Source of the DNA: Desulfobacteraceae bacterium
GTDB lineage: Bacteria > Desulfobacterota > Desulfobacteria > Desulfobacterales > Desulfobacteraceae
Direction: 5' to 3'
NCBI GenBank assembly: GCA_022712835.1
Contig: JAFLJU010000299.1
Span: 1-7,219 of the forward strand
Length of the DNA stretch: 7,219 bases
Positions within the stretch are counted from its first letter, which is position 1. Each line of letters begins with the position of its first letter. A program made the position numbers and the translations under genes. Shown piece by piece: positions 1 through 5,587 of the stretch. The notes below the pieces were generated by a model. It was not told the origin of the DNA and made no database searches. It saw only the letters and a list, made by a program, of their open reading frames with translations.

Positions 1-1
1 G

Positions 2-706
2 TTGGTCATGCACGATCAGATCTTTGTGGAAAAACGGATCGAGCGTCTTGAGGCCATGGTGAAAAAAATCAAGGACGAGGAGCAGCAAAAGGAATTGGGG
101 GTGATGATCCGGCTCAAGGAACATCTGGAGCAGGAACTGCCTTTACGATTGTTGGAAATGAGTGAAGACGAGGACCGAATGATTCGATCCTATCCCTTTA
201 TCACCCGAAAAAAGCTGGTGATTGCCGTAAACGTGTCCGAGGATGATCTGGGGAACGACTCCCTGCTGGCAGGATTTAAGGAAAGCTGTGACCGGTTGAC
301 AATAGAGGTAATGTTGGTTTCTGCCAAGGTAGAAGCCGAGATTGTCATGCTGGATTCAGAGGAAGAGAAAGCGGAGTTTTTGGCGGATATGGGGATTACC
401 ACCACCACCCTTGAAACCCTGACCCGCCTGTGTTTGAAATCCTTGAATTTGATTTCCTTTTTCACCGTGGGTACTGATGAAGTCCGTCAGTGGCTGGTCC
501 GGGAACATTCCAAGGCCCCAGTGGCTGCCGGGGTGATCCATTCGGATCTTCAACGGGGATTTATCCGGGCAGAGGTGTTTAAATATGATGAACTCATAGC
601 CCTTGGTTCCGAGGCAGAACTTAAGAAAAACGGTAAGATCTACGTGGAAGGTAAAGAGTATATTGTCAAAGACGGGGACATTTTAAACATTCGTTTTTCC
701 GTCTAA
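2..706 (+). CDS. ychF: YchF/OLA1-type ATPase/GTPase, C-terminal part (5' end outside window)
   Basis: The reading frame is open to the window edge, so the N-terminal Walker A/G1 to G3 part (about 130 residues of a usual ~363) is missing and the first visible TTG/ATG codons are internal. What remains fits the YchF family. A charged coiled-coil-like helical stretch (about residues 5-55 of the visible part) is followed by KLVIAVNVSEDD. Its NVSE (77-80) is the family's altered G4 motif (NxxE in place of NKxD), which is known to favour ATP over GTP. A G5-like SAK lies at 107-109. The C-terminal TGS domain (about 148-234) contains SDLQRGFIRAEV and ends in YIVKDGDILNIRFSV, both very typical. YchF is a cytosolic, ribosome-associated P-loop NTPase linked to translation and stress responses. 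It reads toward the lipoprotein gene, but an AT-rich 158-base gap with its own promoter suggests a separate transcription unit. The identification is secure; only the start is unknown. Confidence 0.95.
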   Translation: MVMHDQIFVEKRIERLEAMVKKIKDEEQQKELGVMIRLKEHLEQELPLRLLEMSEDEDRMIRSYPFITRKKLVIAVNVSEDDLGNDSLLAGFKESCDRLTIEVMLVSAKVEAEIVMLDSEEEKAEFLADMGITTTTLETLTRLCLKSLNLISFFTVGTDEVRQWLVREHSKAPVAAGVIHSDLQRGFIRAEVFKYDELIALGSEAELKKNGKIYVEGKEYIVKDGDILNIRFSV

Positions 707-778
707 GAGACTCTGAACTGGGGGGTAGCCTTGATTCTACTTTTTGGAAGGAAGGATCAGTTATCAAAACTTGACTTT

Positions 779-803
779 AAATCATCCATGCGATAGATGA
801 TTT
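779..803. promoter_or_regulatory. 8-bp perfect inverted repeat, possible operator
   Basis: AAATCATC (779-786) and GATGATTT (796-803) are exact reverse complements separated by 9 bases. The repeat ends directly against the extended -10 element at 804-812, where a -35 box would normally lie. A dyad here could be a transcription factor site for the lipoprotein promoter. A functional RNA hairpin is less likely, because the site lies upstream of the inferred transcription start. No regulator is identified. Confidence 0.35.
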
Positions 804-812
804 TGGTATAAT
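804..812 (+). promoter_or_regulatory. Extended -10 promoter for the lipoprotein/Lnb-like unit
   Basis: TGGTATAAT matches the sigma-70 extended -10 consensus TGnTATAAT exactly. No good -35 hexamer lies 17 bases upstream; TTGACT at 771-776 is 30 bases from the -10 and too far. Extended -10 promoters can work without a -35. The predicted start near 819 would leave a leader of about 45 bases before the ATG at 865. The surrounding 775-850 is very AT-rich. Confidence 0.55.
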
Positions 813-835
813 AATTTATATTTTATGGACAATTA

Positions 836-851
836 ATTCGAATCATCGAAT
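836..851. repeat. Short inverted repeat upstream of the lipoprotein ribosome binding site
   Basis: ATTCG (836-840) and CGAAT (847-851) are reverse complements with a 6-base spacer, AATCAT. The repeat lies in the inferred 5' leader and abuts the ribosome binding site AAAGGCGG (852-859). The stem is short, so it may be chance. It shares the word AATCATC with the dyad at 779-803. Confidence 0.25.
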
Positions 852-864
852 AAAGGCGGTATTG

Positions 865-1287
865 ATGAAAACAATAATAAAATTAACATCTCTTTTTGTG
901 ATTATAATATTTTTGAGCGGTTGCTCCCTTTCTTATTCCAGCGGGAAATCCAATGAGTCGAGTAAATCAAGTTCCAATTCCTCTCTTTCTTCCAGCGATA
1001 ATTATGTGGCCAAAAGAGAATATATGTATGATATCAGTGAATATGCCGCCACCGCTTTTGTTTTAAATCTGTCCGATGAGGATTATATGATAGAATTGAG
1101 CACCCTTGCCGAACGGCATTGCATTACCGATTGGGAAGGGGATGAATCTACATATCTGGCCATTGGGATGGGCCTCCGGCAGGCTGGCGTATCCAAGGCT
1201 CAGGTTTTGGAAACCAACTTTGTTAAGCATGTTTCTAAAACGGATCAGAACAAATTAAAGCTAATATTGGCTGGTTATCATTCCTGA
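865..1287 (+). CDS. Small serine-rich lipoprotein of unknown function
   Basis: The 140-aa product begins with a lipoprotein signal peptide: MKT, then a hydrophobic core about residues 7-18, then lipobox LSGC with the acylated cysteine at residue 20. Serine at +2 would suit sorting to the outer membrane. A very serine-rich, low-complexity linker follows (about 21-46), then a folded-looking domain (about 47-140) with the pattern AERHCITDWEGDESTYLAIG. This resembles, from memory, small putative lipoproteins of proteobacteria with the same Ser-rich-linker plus ITDWE layout; no function is known to me. I chose ATG 865 because AAAGGCGG (852-859) lies 5 bases upstream. TTG 862 in the same frame would leave only 2 bases. 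The gene is visibly more AT-rich than the moa genes. It is followed after 43 bases, without an apparent terminator, by the Lnb-like gene, so the two are probably co-transcribed. Confidence 0.8.
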   Translation: MKTIIKLTSLFVIIIFLSGCSLSYSSGKSNESSKSSSNSSLSSSDNYVAKREYMYDISEYAATAFVLNLSDEDYMIELSTLAERHCITDWEGDESTYLAIGMGLRQAGVSKAQVLETNFVKHVSKTDQNKLKLILAGYHS

Positions 1288-1330
1288 CTATTTTTTTAAT
1301 TATTCAACCTGATATTGTAGGGGCAGAACG

Positions 1331-3265
1331 GTGATGATCTCATTTTTGTATCATTGCGCTCACCGGCTATCTGTCCCGATTATGCTTTTCCTATGTCTCC
1401 TGATGGCAACCGATGCCTCTGGGGGTTCAAACCGATTCCCTCAATCGATTCAATTTATTTACATTGATTCCAACATTGGCAATTCCAGCGGCGGGCACAC
1501 CGCATTGCGCCTGGGAGATATGGTATACCATTTTCAGGTGTTTCCCGATGGTTTTTTCCGGATAGTTAGGGATCGCTGGTCCTATTTTCGCTATATCTAT
1601 AACGATTTAGAAAATCGTACCCTTAGTGTGGCCCATATTTCAGTCAGTGCAAAAAACTTTGGGCTTATTCAACACCATTTGAACCGATATTACCTAATTC
1701 AAGAAGCTCATATGGAACGACTTGAGGCATTACAAGCTGATGAAAAGTTATTGTCTGACTTGGTTTTGTGTAAAAATGATATCATGGTGAAGGGGGTGGG
1801 GTTGTTTTCCCAAGAAACCGAACAATCTTCTTCAGTACAAACACTTCGCTCTGCCGTGGTCTTGGCCCACGGCAAAGATTTTCTTAAAAATGGTATTCAG
1901 AATCTTGATCAGGAACTGGCCAATATCCCTATTGATGTAACGGTGCCTGGGACCAGCAAAATTTCCAATACCGCTTATCCTCCGACAATGGTTTCTATTT
2001 TTAATCAATATCAGCGAAATCGTCTTAAACGGGCGGCATTGTCTATGATACAAGAGGCACGACCGCTGCGTAACGATGGATTAAGGGATATTAGTGCCAT
2101 CGCCCAACCCGGAGACCCGTCTAAACTCAATGTTAATGAGCAGATGCTTTTAAAAGTTTATGCAAGGGGGCTTATGGCCACCGTCGTCAGACTGCCGGTT
2201 TCCAAAAGGCCGGATTGGGGATATCCACTTTTGCTGGCCGTGGCCCGCTATCAGGCTGTCCGTCGAAGTCTTGATGAAAATCGGATGGTACTGCTGGATG
2301 CCTTTCCAGCTGATGCACAAATTGTTTTGGAAAGGAACTTAAGGGAAGATCCTGTTGTCATGGCCGAATTGGTGGATCGGAGTCGGAGAACCTATCTGGA
2401 TATTCGAAGAGAATCCTTCACAAAATCGGCGTTGGACGAGAGAAATTACAACTTACTGGAAGAAAGCGGCGGGCGATATGCGGAACTTGAGAAGGGGCAG
2501 CGGATGAGAGCAAGTGTCCGAGTAGCTCATGGACGGTTGATTCCATCGAAACCGGGGCCTGTTTCATTGGCCGTAAAACCGGTATGCTGGACAAATATAA
2601 CGCCAAGATTGGCATACGTACGACTTGCCCGTAAGACCTATCAACAACAGTTAAAAACATGTTATCCCTATGACCTTATCAATAGAAATTGTGCCACAGA
2701 ACTCCTGCGTATAATTAACGATTCATTTGAGTCGATGGAAGAAGTCAAACATGCTCTGGGCGGATATATCCGACCCGGTGAATTCTTTTCCCATATTCCC
2801 TTCCGACTCTATGGGTTAATTTCAAGGCGATTTCGAATTAAACAAACAGAAGTGCTGCCGTCCTATCGAAAACGGATGGTGGCCCGTATGTATACCACTG
2901 AAACCAATGCAACTGCTGTATATTTAAGGGAGTTTAATACGCTATCCTCCAGCGTATACAAACCTCTTCCCGGTGATAGCCCCTTTTTGTTTTTTACAGA
3001 TGATGTTGTCTGGCCCCGTCCTTTGTACGGTGCAGTCAATACGGTATATACTGGGCTGTTCTCTGCCCTAGGACTATTGACATTGCCGATGGATCAAGGT
3101 GCCCTCGCCCAAAAAGGACTTAGGGGAATGTTATTCAGCTTCCCAGAGTTATTTTTTTTTAATATCAGAAAGGGAAGCTTTAATTATGTGTCTGACCGGG
3201 ATGATCCCCAAACAAACGCCCTGGAGCGTTCTGCTCCAGCGTTTAACAGATACGTGTCTCCATAG
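1331..3265 (+). CDS. Secreted DUF4105/Lnb-like papain-fold (NlpC/P60-related) protein
   Basis: This 644-aa protein has a signal sequence or N-terminal anchor with hydrophobic core about residues 14-27 and possible cleavage near 29. The N-terminal region carries SSGGHTALRLGDMVYHF, with histidine 56 in the SxxGHtxLRi pattern of DUF4105 (now called the Lnb N-terminal periplasmic domain). Much later comes YDLINRNCATELL, with cysteine 454 in the NC(T/A)T pattern. A His-before-Cys order is that of circularly permuted papain-like folds such as LRAT, many of which are acyltransferases. The middle (about 120-400) is helical and charged. Near the C-terminus, 565-586 is hydrophobic enough to be a membrane segment, followed by a second short hydrophobic patch at 600-611. 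Lnb proteins of Bacteroidota N-acylate lipoproteins, but whether this distant relative does so is inference only. GTG 1331 is taken as start because AGGGG (1319-1323) sits 7 bases upstream; ATG 1334 is almost as good. The upstream neighbour is a lipoprotein gene. Family assignment is from motifs, not alignment. Confidence 0.75.
   Translation: MMISFLYHCAHRLSVPIMLFLCLLMATDASGGSNRFPQSIQFIYIDSNIGNSSGGHTALRLGDMVYHFQVFPDGFFRIVRDRWSYFRYIYNDLENRTLSVAHISVSAKNFGLIQHHLNRYYLIQEAHMERLEALQADEKLLSDLVLCKNDIMVKGVGLFSQETEQSSSVQTLRSAVVLAHGKDFLKNGIQNLDQELANIPIDVTVPGTSKISNTAYPPTMVSIFNQYQRNRLKRAALSMIQEARPLRNDGLRDISAIAQPGDPSKLNVNEQMLLKVYARGLMATVVRLPVSKRPDWGYPLLLAVARYQAVRRSLDENRMVLLDAFPADAQIVLERNLREDPVVMAELVDRSRRTYLDIRRESFTKSALDERNYNLLEESGGRYAELEKGQRMRASVRVAHGRLIPSKPGPVSLAVKPVCWTNITPRLAYVRLARKTYQQQLKTCYPYDLINRNCATELLRIINDSFESMEEVKHALGGYIRPGEFFSHIPFRLYGLISRRFRIKQTEVLPSYRKRMVARMYTTETNATAVYLREFNTLSSSVYKPLPGDSPFLFFTDDVVWPRPLYGAVNTVYTGLFSALGLLTLPMDQGALAQKGLRGMLFSFPELFFFNIRKGSFNYVSDRDDPQTNALERSAPAFNRYVSP
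3137..3179. repeat. Intragenic 8-bp inverted repeat enclosing a T9 run
   Basis: AGCTTCCC (3137-3144) and GGGAAGCT (3172-3179) are exact reverse complements with a 27-base loop containing nine consecutive T (3152-3160). It lies in the 3' part of the Lnb-like gene, over codons for SFPELFFFNIRKGS. It may be coincidental; the long loop argues against a strong hairpin. Confidence 0.3.
3214..3244. terminator. Candidate bidirectional terminator hairpin at the 3' end of the Lnb-like gene
   Basis: AAACG (3214-3218) pairs with CGTTT (3240-3244), and CTGGAGC (3221-3227) pairs with GCTCCAG (3233-3239). The loop is 5 bases and there is a 2-base CC bulge on one arm, giving 12 base pairs in all. The T-richness is modest: TTTAA follows on the plus strand, and CGTTTGTTT on the minus strand. 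The element lies inside the last codons of the plus-strand gene and 79 bases beyond the stop of the minus-strand operon, so it could serve both convergent units. Confidence 0.45.
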
Positions 3266-3275
3266 TAGAATCGCG

Positions 3276-3303
3276 GTCCCATGCCACATATTGTGGGCGG
3301 GAC
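3276..3303. terminator. Second stem-loop between convergent genes
   Basis: GTCCC (3276-3280) pairs with GGGAC (3299-3303), and CCACA (3284-3288) with TGTGG (3292-3296). The loop is 3 bases and a small asymmetric internal loop (ATG against GC) separates the two stems. It lies in the 57-base gap between the convergent stop codons. No T-tract follows directly on either strand, so if it ends transcripts it would do so imperfectly or by protecting 3' ends. An alternative weak pairing, GACAA (3301-3305) with a downstream TTGTC, overlaps it. Confidence 0.35.
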
Positions 3304-3322
3304 AACTTATCATTTTGTCGGT

Positions 3323-3718
3323 TTATTTTGAGGCGTTTTCATGGGCCTGGGTCAGGCGTTCTTTTAGATAGAGGATCTCTTGTGCGTCATATTCATAGAG
3401 ATCAAAACAATATCCGTCTTCCCCCATAAGACCCTCGGGGATCAGATCTCCGGCTTCTTCGGGATCTGTGATCATTTCTCCGTAAAAACAGACGGACAGC
3501 CATCTTTCTTTTGGGTCGTCATCAATGACATCCACCATGGCAAACAAAGATTTGTCCGTCTGGTTTGCGTGCCGGGGGCGAAGGGAATAACTGACCCCGG
3601 GGCGGGCGTTAAACTCAAGACTGATATCGGTCAGGCTGTTCAAATGGTCCAAAAGTTCTGTAAATGCCTGTTTGGTTCGGGTGTCGTTTTCTTCCCAGTC
3701 AGCGATAAATTTTTTCAT
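3323..3718 (-). CDS. Acidic conserved-looking hypothetical protein, 131 aa
   Basis: I do not recognise a named family. The product is soluble, with no signal peptide or membrane segment, and is strongly acidic. An N-terminal helical part (about 1-30) is followed by a region that looks like a compact beta-rich domain: RPGVSYSLRPRH (39-50), LFAMVDVIDDDPKERWLSVCFYG (58-80), then MITDPEEAGDLIPEGLMGEDGYCFDL (82-107). The C-terminal helix is about 111-128. From memory, similar proteins occur in sulfate-reducing delta-proteobacteria, always without a function. It is translated as the third gene of the pyrR-moaB operon: its ATG lies 2 bases past the moaB stop, and AAAGGAA overlapping the end of moaB provides a ribosome binding site. 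The tight coupling indicates a real gene and co-expression with moaB, but gives no firm functional clue. Confidence 0.8.
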   Translation of the reverse strand: MKKFIADWEENDTRTKQAFTELLDHLNSLTDISLEFNARPGVSYSLRPRHANQTDKSLFAMVDVIDDDPKERWLSVCFYGEMITDPEEAGDLIPEGLMGEDGYCFDLYEYDAQEILYLKERLTQAHENASK

Positions 3719-3720
3719 AC

Positions 3721-4224
3721 TTATTCCTTTATGTGCTTTAGCAAATGTCCAAGTTCAGGAAAGATAAGGTTGTTGCAGGCCAGTTTGCAGGCCTTGATAC
3801 TGCCGGGCATGCAGAAGACAATGGTTTGCTTTATAATGCCAGCGGTGGCCCGGGATAAAATGGCGGCAGAATCGATTTCTTCAAAGCTTAGCTGGGCAAA
3901 CAAAGGGCCAAAGGCGGTGAGTTCTTTTTCAAACAAAGGGCGTATCGCTTCAATGGTGACATCCTTGGGGCTGATACCGGTGCCGCCGGTCATGATAATG
4001 ACATCCGGGTTGATTTTATCGGTTATATGGTGAACAAGCTCCTGGATGGCCATCACTTCATCGGTGACCACCTGGTGGATGACCACCTCGTGTCCTTCTT
4101 TTTTGGTCTGTTTTTTGATCCATGCCCCGCTTTTGTCTTCGGAAATTTTTCGGGTGGTGGAGATGGAGAGAACGGCCACTTTGATGTTGTTGGGGGTTTC
4201 TTGTTTATGCAATAGGGTACTCAT
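3721..4224 (-). CDS. moaB: MoaB/MogA-type molybdopterin adenylyltransferase
   Basis: This is a 167-aa cytosolic protein of normal MoaB length. MoaB/Mog family enzymes transfer AMP from ATP to molybdopterin, priming it for molybdate insertion by MoeA. Visible hallmarks are VAVLSISTTR (17-25), IIMTGGTGISPKDVTIEAI (76-94) with the nucleotide/pterin-binding TGGTG and SPKDVT, SRATAG (124-129), and the late VFCMPGS (136-142). The family's usual DxSG near residue 30 appears here as EDKSG. The ATG overlaps the pyrR stop by four bases (ATGA, 4221-4224), and an AAGGAA inside the pyrR end serves as ribosome binding site, so the two genes are translationally coupled. The other Moco genes of the window lie on the opposite strand. 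E. coli MoaB itself is inactive and Mog does the job. Without a mogA in view, this copy is assumed to be the active enzyme. Confidence 0.93.
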   Translation of the reverse strand: MSTLLHKQETPNNIKVAVLSISTTRKISEDKSGAWIKKQTKKEGHEVVIHQVVTDEVMAIQELVHHITDKINPDVIIMTGGTGISPKDVTIEAIRPLFEKELTAFGPLFAQLSFEEIDSAAILSRATAGIIKQTIVFCMPGSIKACKLACNNLIFPELGHLLKHIKE

Positions 4225-4760
4225 TTTTCAATTTCCTTGTAAACTAGGTCCTCACCGTCATGTTCGATGGCATGGACATGGATCATATCTTCTGGTTCCG
4301 TATCCACAAAAATTCCTTTGTAGTCGGCCTGGATGGGCAGTTCCCTATGTCCCCTGTCAACCAGGACAGCAAGTTCTATGCGAGAGGGCCGACCAAAATC
4401 CATGAGAGCATCCATGGCCGCTCGGATGGTGCGGCCCGTATACAAAACATCATCTACCAGGATGATGTTTTTATCATCCACGTTAAAGGGGATTTTTGAG
4501 GGCCTCACCGTTGGTTGATAGCTGATTTTGGTCCAGTCATCCCGATACATATTGATGTCCATGCTGCCCACGGGCACAATGACGTTTTCGATGGCCTGGA
4601 TCTGATCGGCAAGTCGTTTGGCAAGGGAATCCCCCCGGGTCTGGATACCTACAAGACCCAGGTTCTGAACCCCTTTGTGGACTTCAATTATTTCATAGGC
4701 GATTCGGGTAATGATGCGTTTAAAATCCTGATCATTGAGAATCGTTTTTTTCTTTTTCAT
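4221..4760 (-). CDS. pyrR: PyrR bifunctional pyrimidine regulator / uracil phosphoribosyltransferase
   Basis: The 179-aa product matches PyrR length (178-181). PyrR senses UMP/PRPP, regulates pyr genes by binding mRNA in many bacteria, and often has uracil phosphoribosyltransferase activity. Visible are GIQTRGDSLAKRL (38-50), GSMDINMYRDDW (65-76), the PRPP-binding loop IILVDDVLYTGRTIRAA (99-115) with its acidic pair and TGRT, and the PyrR-specific DRGHRELPIQADYKG (135-149). The frame is open further upstream to 4859, but ATG 4760 is chosen: it gives the family length and start, and GGGAGAGG lies 6 bases before it. The gene heads a minus-strand operon with moaB and a hypothetical gene. No pyr biosynthesis gene is nearby, and I see no clear attenuator (terminator/antiterminator pair) in its leader. 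Any link with Moco genes is probably only shared transcription. Confidence 0.95.
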   Translation of the reverse strand: MKKKKTILNDQDFKRIITRIAYEIIEVHKGVQNLGLVGIQTRGDSLAKRLADQIQAIENVIVPVGSMDINMYRDDWTKISYQPTVRPSKIPFNVDDKNIILVDDVLYTGRTIRAAMDALMDFGRPSRIELAVLVDRGHRELPIQADYKGIFVDTEPEDMIHVHAIEHDGEDLVYKEIEK

Positions 4761-4766
4761 AGACTG

Positions 4767-4774
4767 CCTCTCCC
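4767..4774 (-). promoter_or_regulatory. Ribosome binding site that fixes the pyrR start
   Basis: GGGAGAGG on the minus strand lies 6 bases before ATG 4760 and selects this start over the upstream in-frame codon at 4859. The string GGAGAGGCA partly resembles the AGAGAGGCU core of PyrR-binding RNA loops described in Bacillus; I see no convincing matching stem. Confidence 0.6.
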
Positions 4775-4859
4775 ATTCCGGGGTAAAATATCTGTGTCTG
4801 ACAAATCTTAAATTGCCTGACTCAAATTTTGTATCATCTTTTTTTCCGGGGAGCAACAC

Positions 4860-4877
4860 CTTGATTTTAAGTTCAAG
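4860..4877. promoter_or_regulatory. Inverted repeat over the mobA -35 region
   Basis: CTTGA (4860-4864) and TCAAG (4873-4877) are reverse complements with an 8-base AT-rich spacer, lying across the -35 element of the proposed mobA promoter in the divergent pyrR/mobA region. It could be an operator, but the arms are short and no known consensus (FNR, ModE) is matched. Confidence 0.25.
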
Positions 4878-4887
4878 TTCTTATAAT
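4861..4887 (+). promoter_or_regulatory. Sigma-70-like promoter for the mobA-moaE-moaC unit
   Basis: TATAAT (4882-4887) is a perfect -10. TTGATT (4861-4866) is a 4/6 -35 match at a short 15-base spacing. The predicted start near 4894 leaves a leader of about 40 bases before ATG 4933, too short for a Moco riboswitch. The same AT-rich segment reads TATTAT/TATAAG on the minus strand and could also drive pyrR, but no good -35 is visible for that direction. Confidence 0.5.
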
Positions 4888-4932
4888 ACACCGGACAGGG
4901 TTCGTAACTATTTTCAACGAAATGGGGCGTGA

Positions 4933-5559
4933 ATGAAATATGATTGTACAGGGGTGATTCTGGCGGGCGGGAAAAACAGCCGGCTTCCCGGGGAAAAAAA
5001 GACCTTCCGCAGGGTGGGAAAAGATATGATGCTCACACGGATCCATGATCTGTTTTTAAAATTATTCAATGAGGTCATCATTGTGGTTAATGATCCAAAA
5101 GATTTTATTGGATTGGACATGATGGTGGTGACCGATATCCACCCTTCCAGGTGTGCCCTGGCAGGCCTCCATGCAGGGCTTTTCTATGCATCCAACCCAT
5201 GGGCCTATGTCACGGCCTGTGATGTGCCATTTGTCAATGAACAGGTGATTCGGCATTTGGTCAGCCAGCGGGAGGTGCGTGCCGAGGTGATCGTTCCCCG
5301 CACAGATGATGGGTTGGAGCCTCTGGCCGCCCTTTATTCCCGGGAGTGTATCCCCTTGATAGAAAAGAATCTTGAAAAGAAAATGTACATGATCAAAAAG
5401 TTTTTTAGAATGAAAAAAGTTAAGGAAATTCCGGTATCGGCTTTGAAAAAGCTGGATCCGTCCATGCAGTTTATGTTTAATGTGAATACACCCGAGGACC
5501 TTGATATCGCCAGATCAATGCTCGAAAAACAGACCGATAAAAAATTGGCCGATAAATAA
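4933..5559 (+). CDS. mobA: MobA-like molybdenum cofactor guanylyltransferase
   Basis: MobA is a cytosolic enzyme that joins GMP from GTP to the molybdenum cofactor, giving the guanine dinucleotide (MGD) form. The 208-aa product has the nucleotidyltransferase signature GVILAGGKNSRLPGEKKTF (7-25), which binds the GTP phosphates through LAGG, R17 and the lysines at 22-23. It also has ALAGLHAGL (75-83), VTACDVPF (93-100) whose D97 should bind the metal, EPLAALYS (129-136), and FNVNTPEDL (182-190) near the C-terminus, all in the expected order. The loop lacks the usual RMG and reads RLPGE, a variant I associate with delta-proteobacterial MobA. The start ATG 4933 has a weak GGGG 5 bases upstream. 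It heads the plus-strand operon, with moaE 28 bases downstream, and diverges from pyrR. A generic NTP-transferase is the alternative, but the Moco neighbours make MobA likely. Confidence 0.9.
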   Translation: MKYDCTGVILAGGKNSRLPGEKKTFRRVGKDMMLTRIHDLFLKLFNEVIIVVNDPKDFIGLDMMVVTDIHPSRCALAGLHAGLFYASNPWAYVTACDVPFVNEQVIRHLVSQREVRAEVIVPRTDDGLEPLAALYSRECIPLIEKNLEKKMYMIKKFFRMKKVKEIPVSALKKLDPSMQFMFNVNTPEDLDIARSMLEKQTDKKLADK

Positions 5560-5587
5560 TTGATCGAATAAATAAGAGGAGTTATCC

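Noticed and set aside
721..745. Possible terminator after ychF (GTAG 725-728 with CTAC 737-740, then TTTTT)
   Set aside because: The stem has only 4 Watson-Crick pairs plus G-T wobbles and an 8-base loop, too weak to call, although a ychF terminator is expected near here.
922..1000. Serine-rich repeat in the lipoprotein gene as a possible phase-variable tract
   Set aside because: The serine codons are mixed (AGT, TCA, AGC, TCC, TCT), so no tandem DNA repeat able to slip is present; it is a normal linker.
3380..4033. Plus-strand open frame of 217 codons opposite moaB and the 131-aa gene
   Set aside because: It is antisense to two well-supported coding regions, spans their junction, and its translation has no recognisable domain or ribosome binding site.
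4060..4095. GACCACCT repeats and a CACCTGGTG palindrome within moaB
   Set aside because: They fall in coding sequence for an ordinary valine/histidine-rich stretch and form no array; best explained by codon choice.
4861..4876. FNR-like TTGAT...TTCAA arrangement upstream of mobA
   Set aside because: Spacing and the second half-site do not fit TTGAT-N4-ATCAA, so it is reported only as a generic inverted repeat.
4894..4932. Moco riboswitch upstream of mobA
   Set aside because: The inferred leader is only about 40 bases, far shorter than the Moco RNA element, and shows no matching helices.
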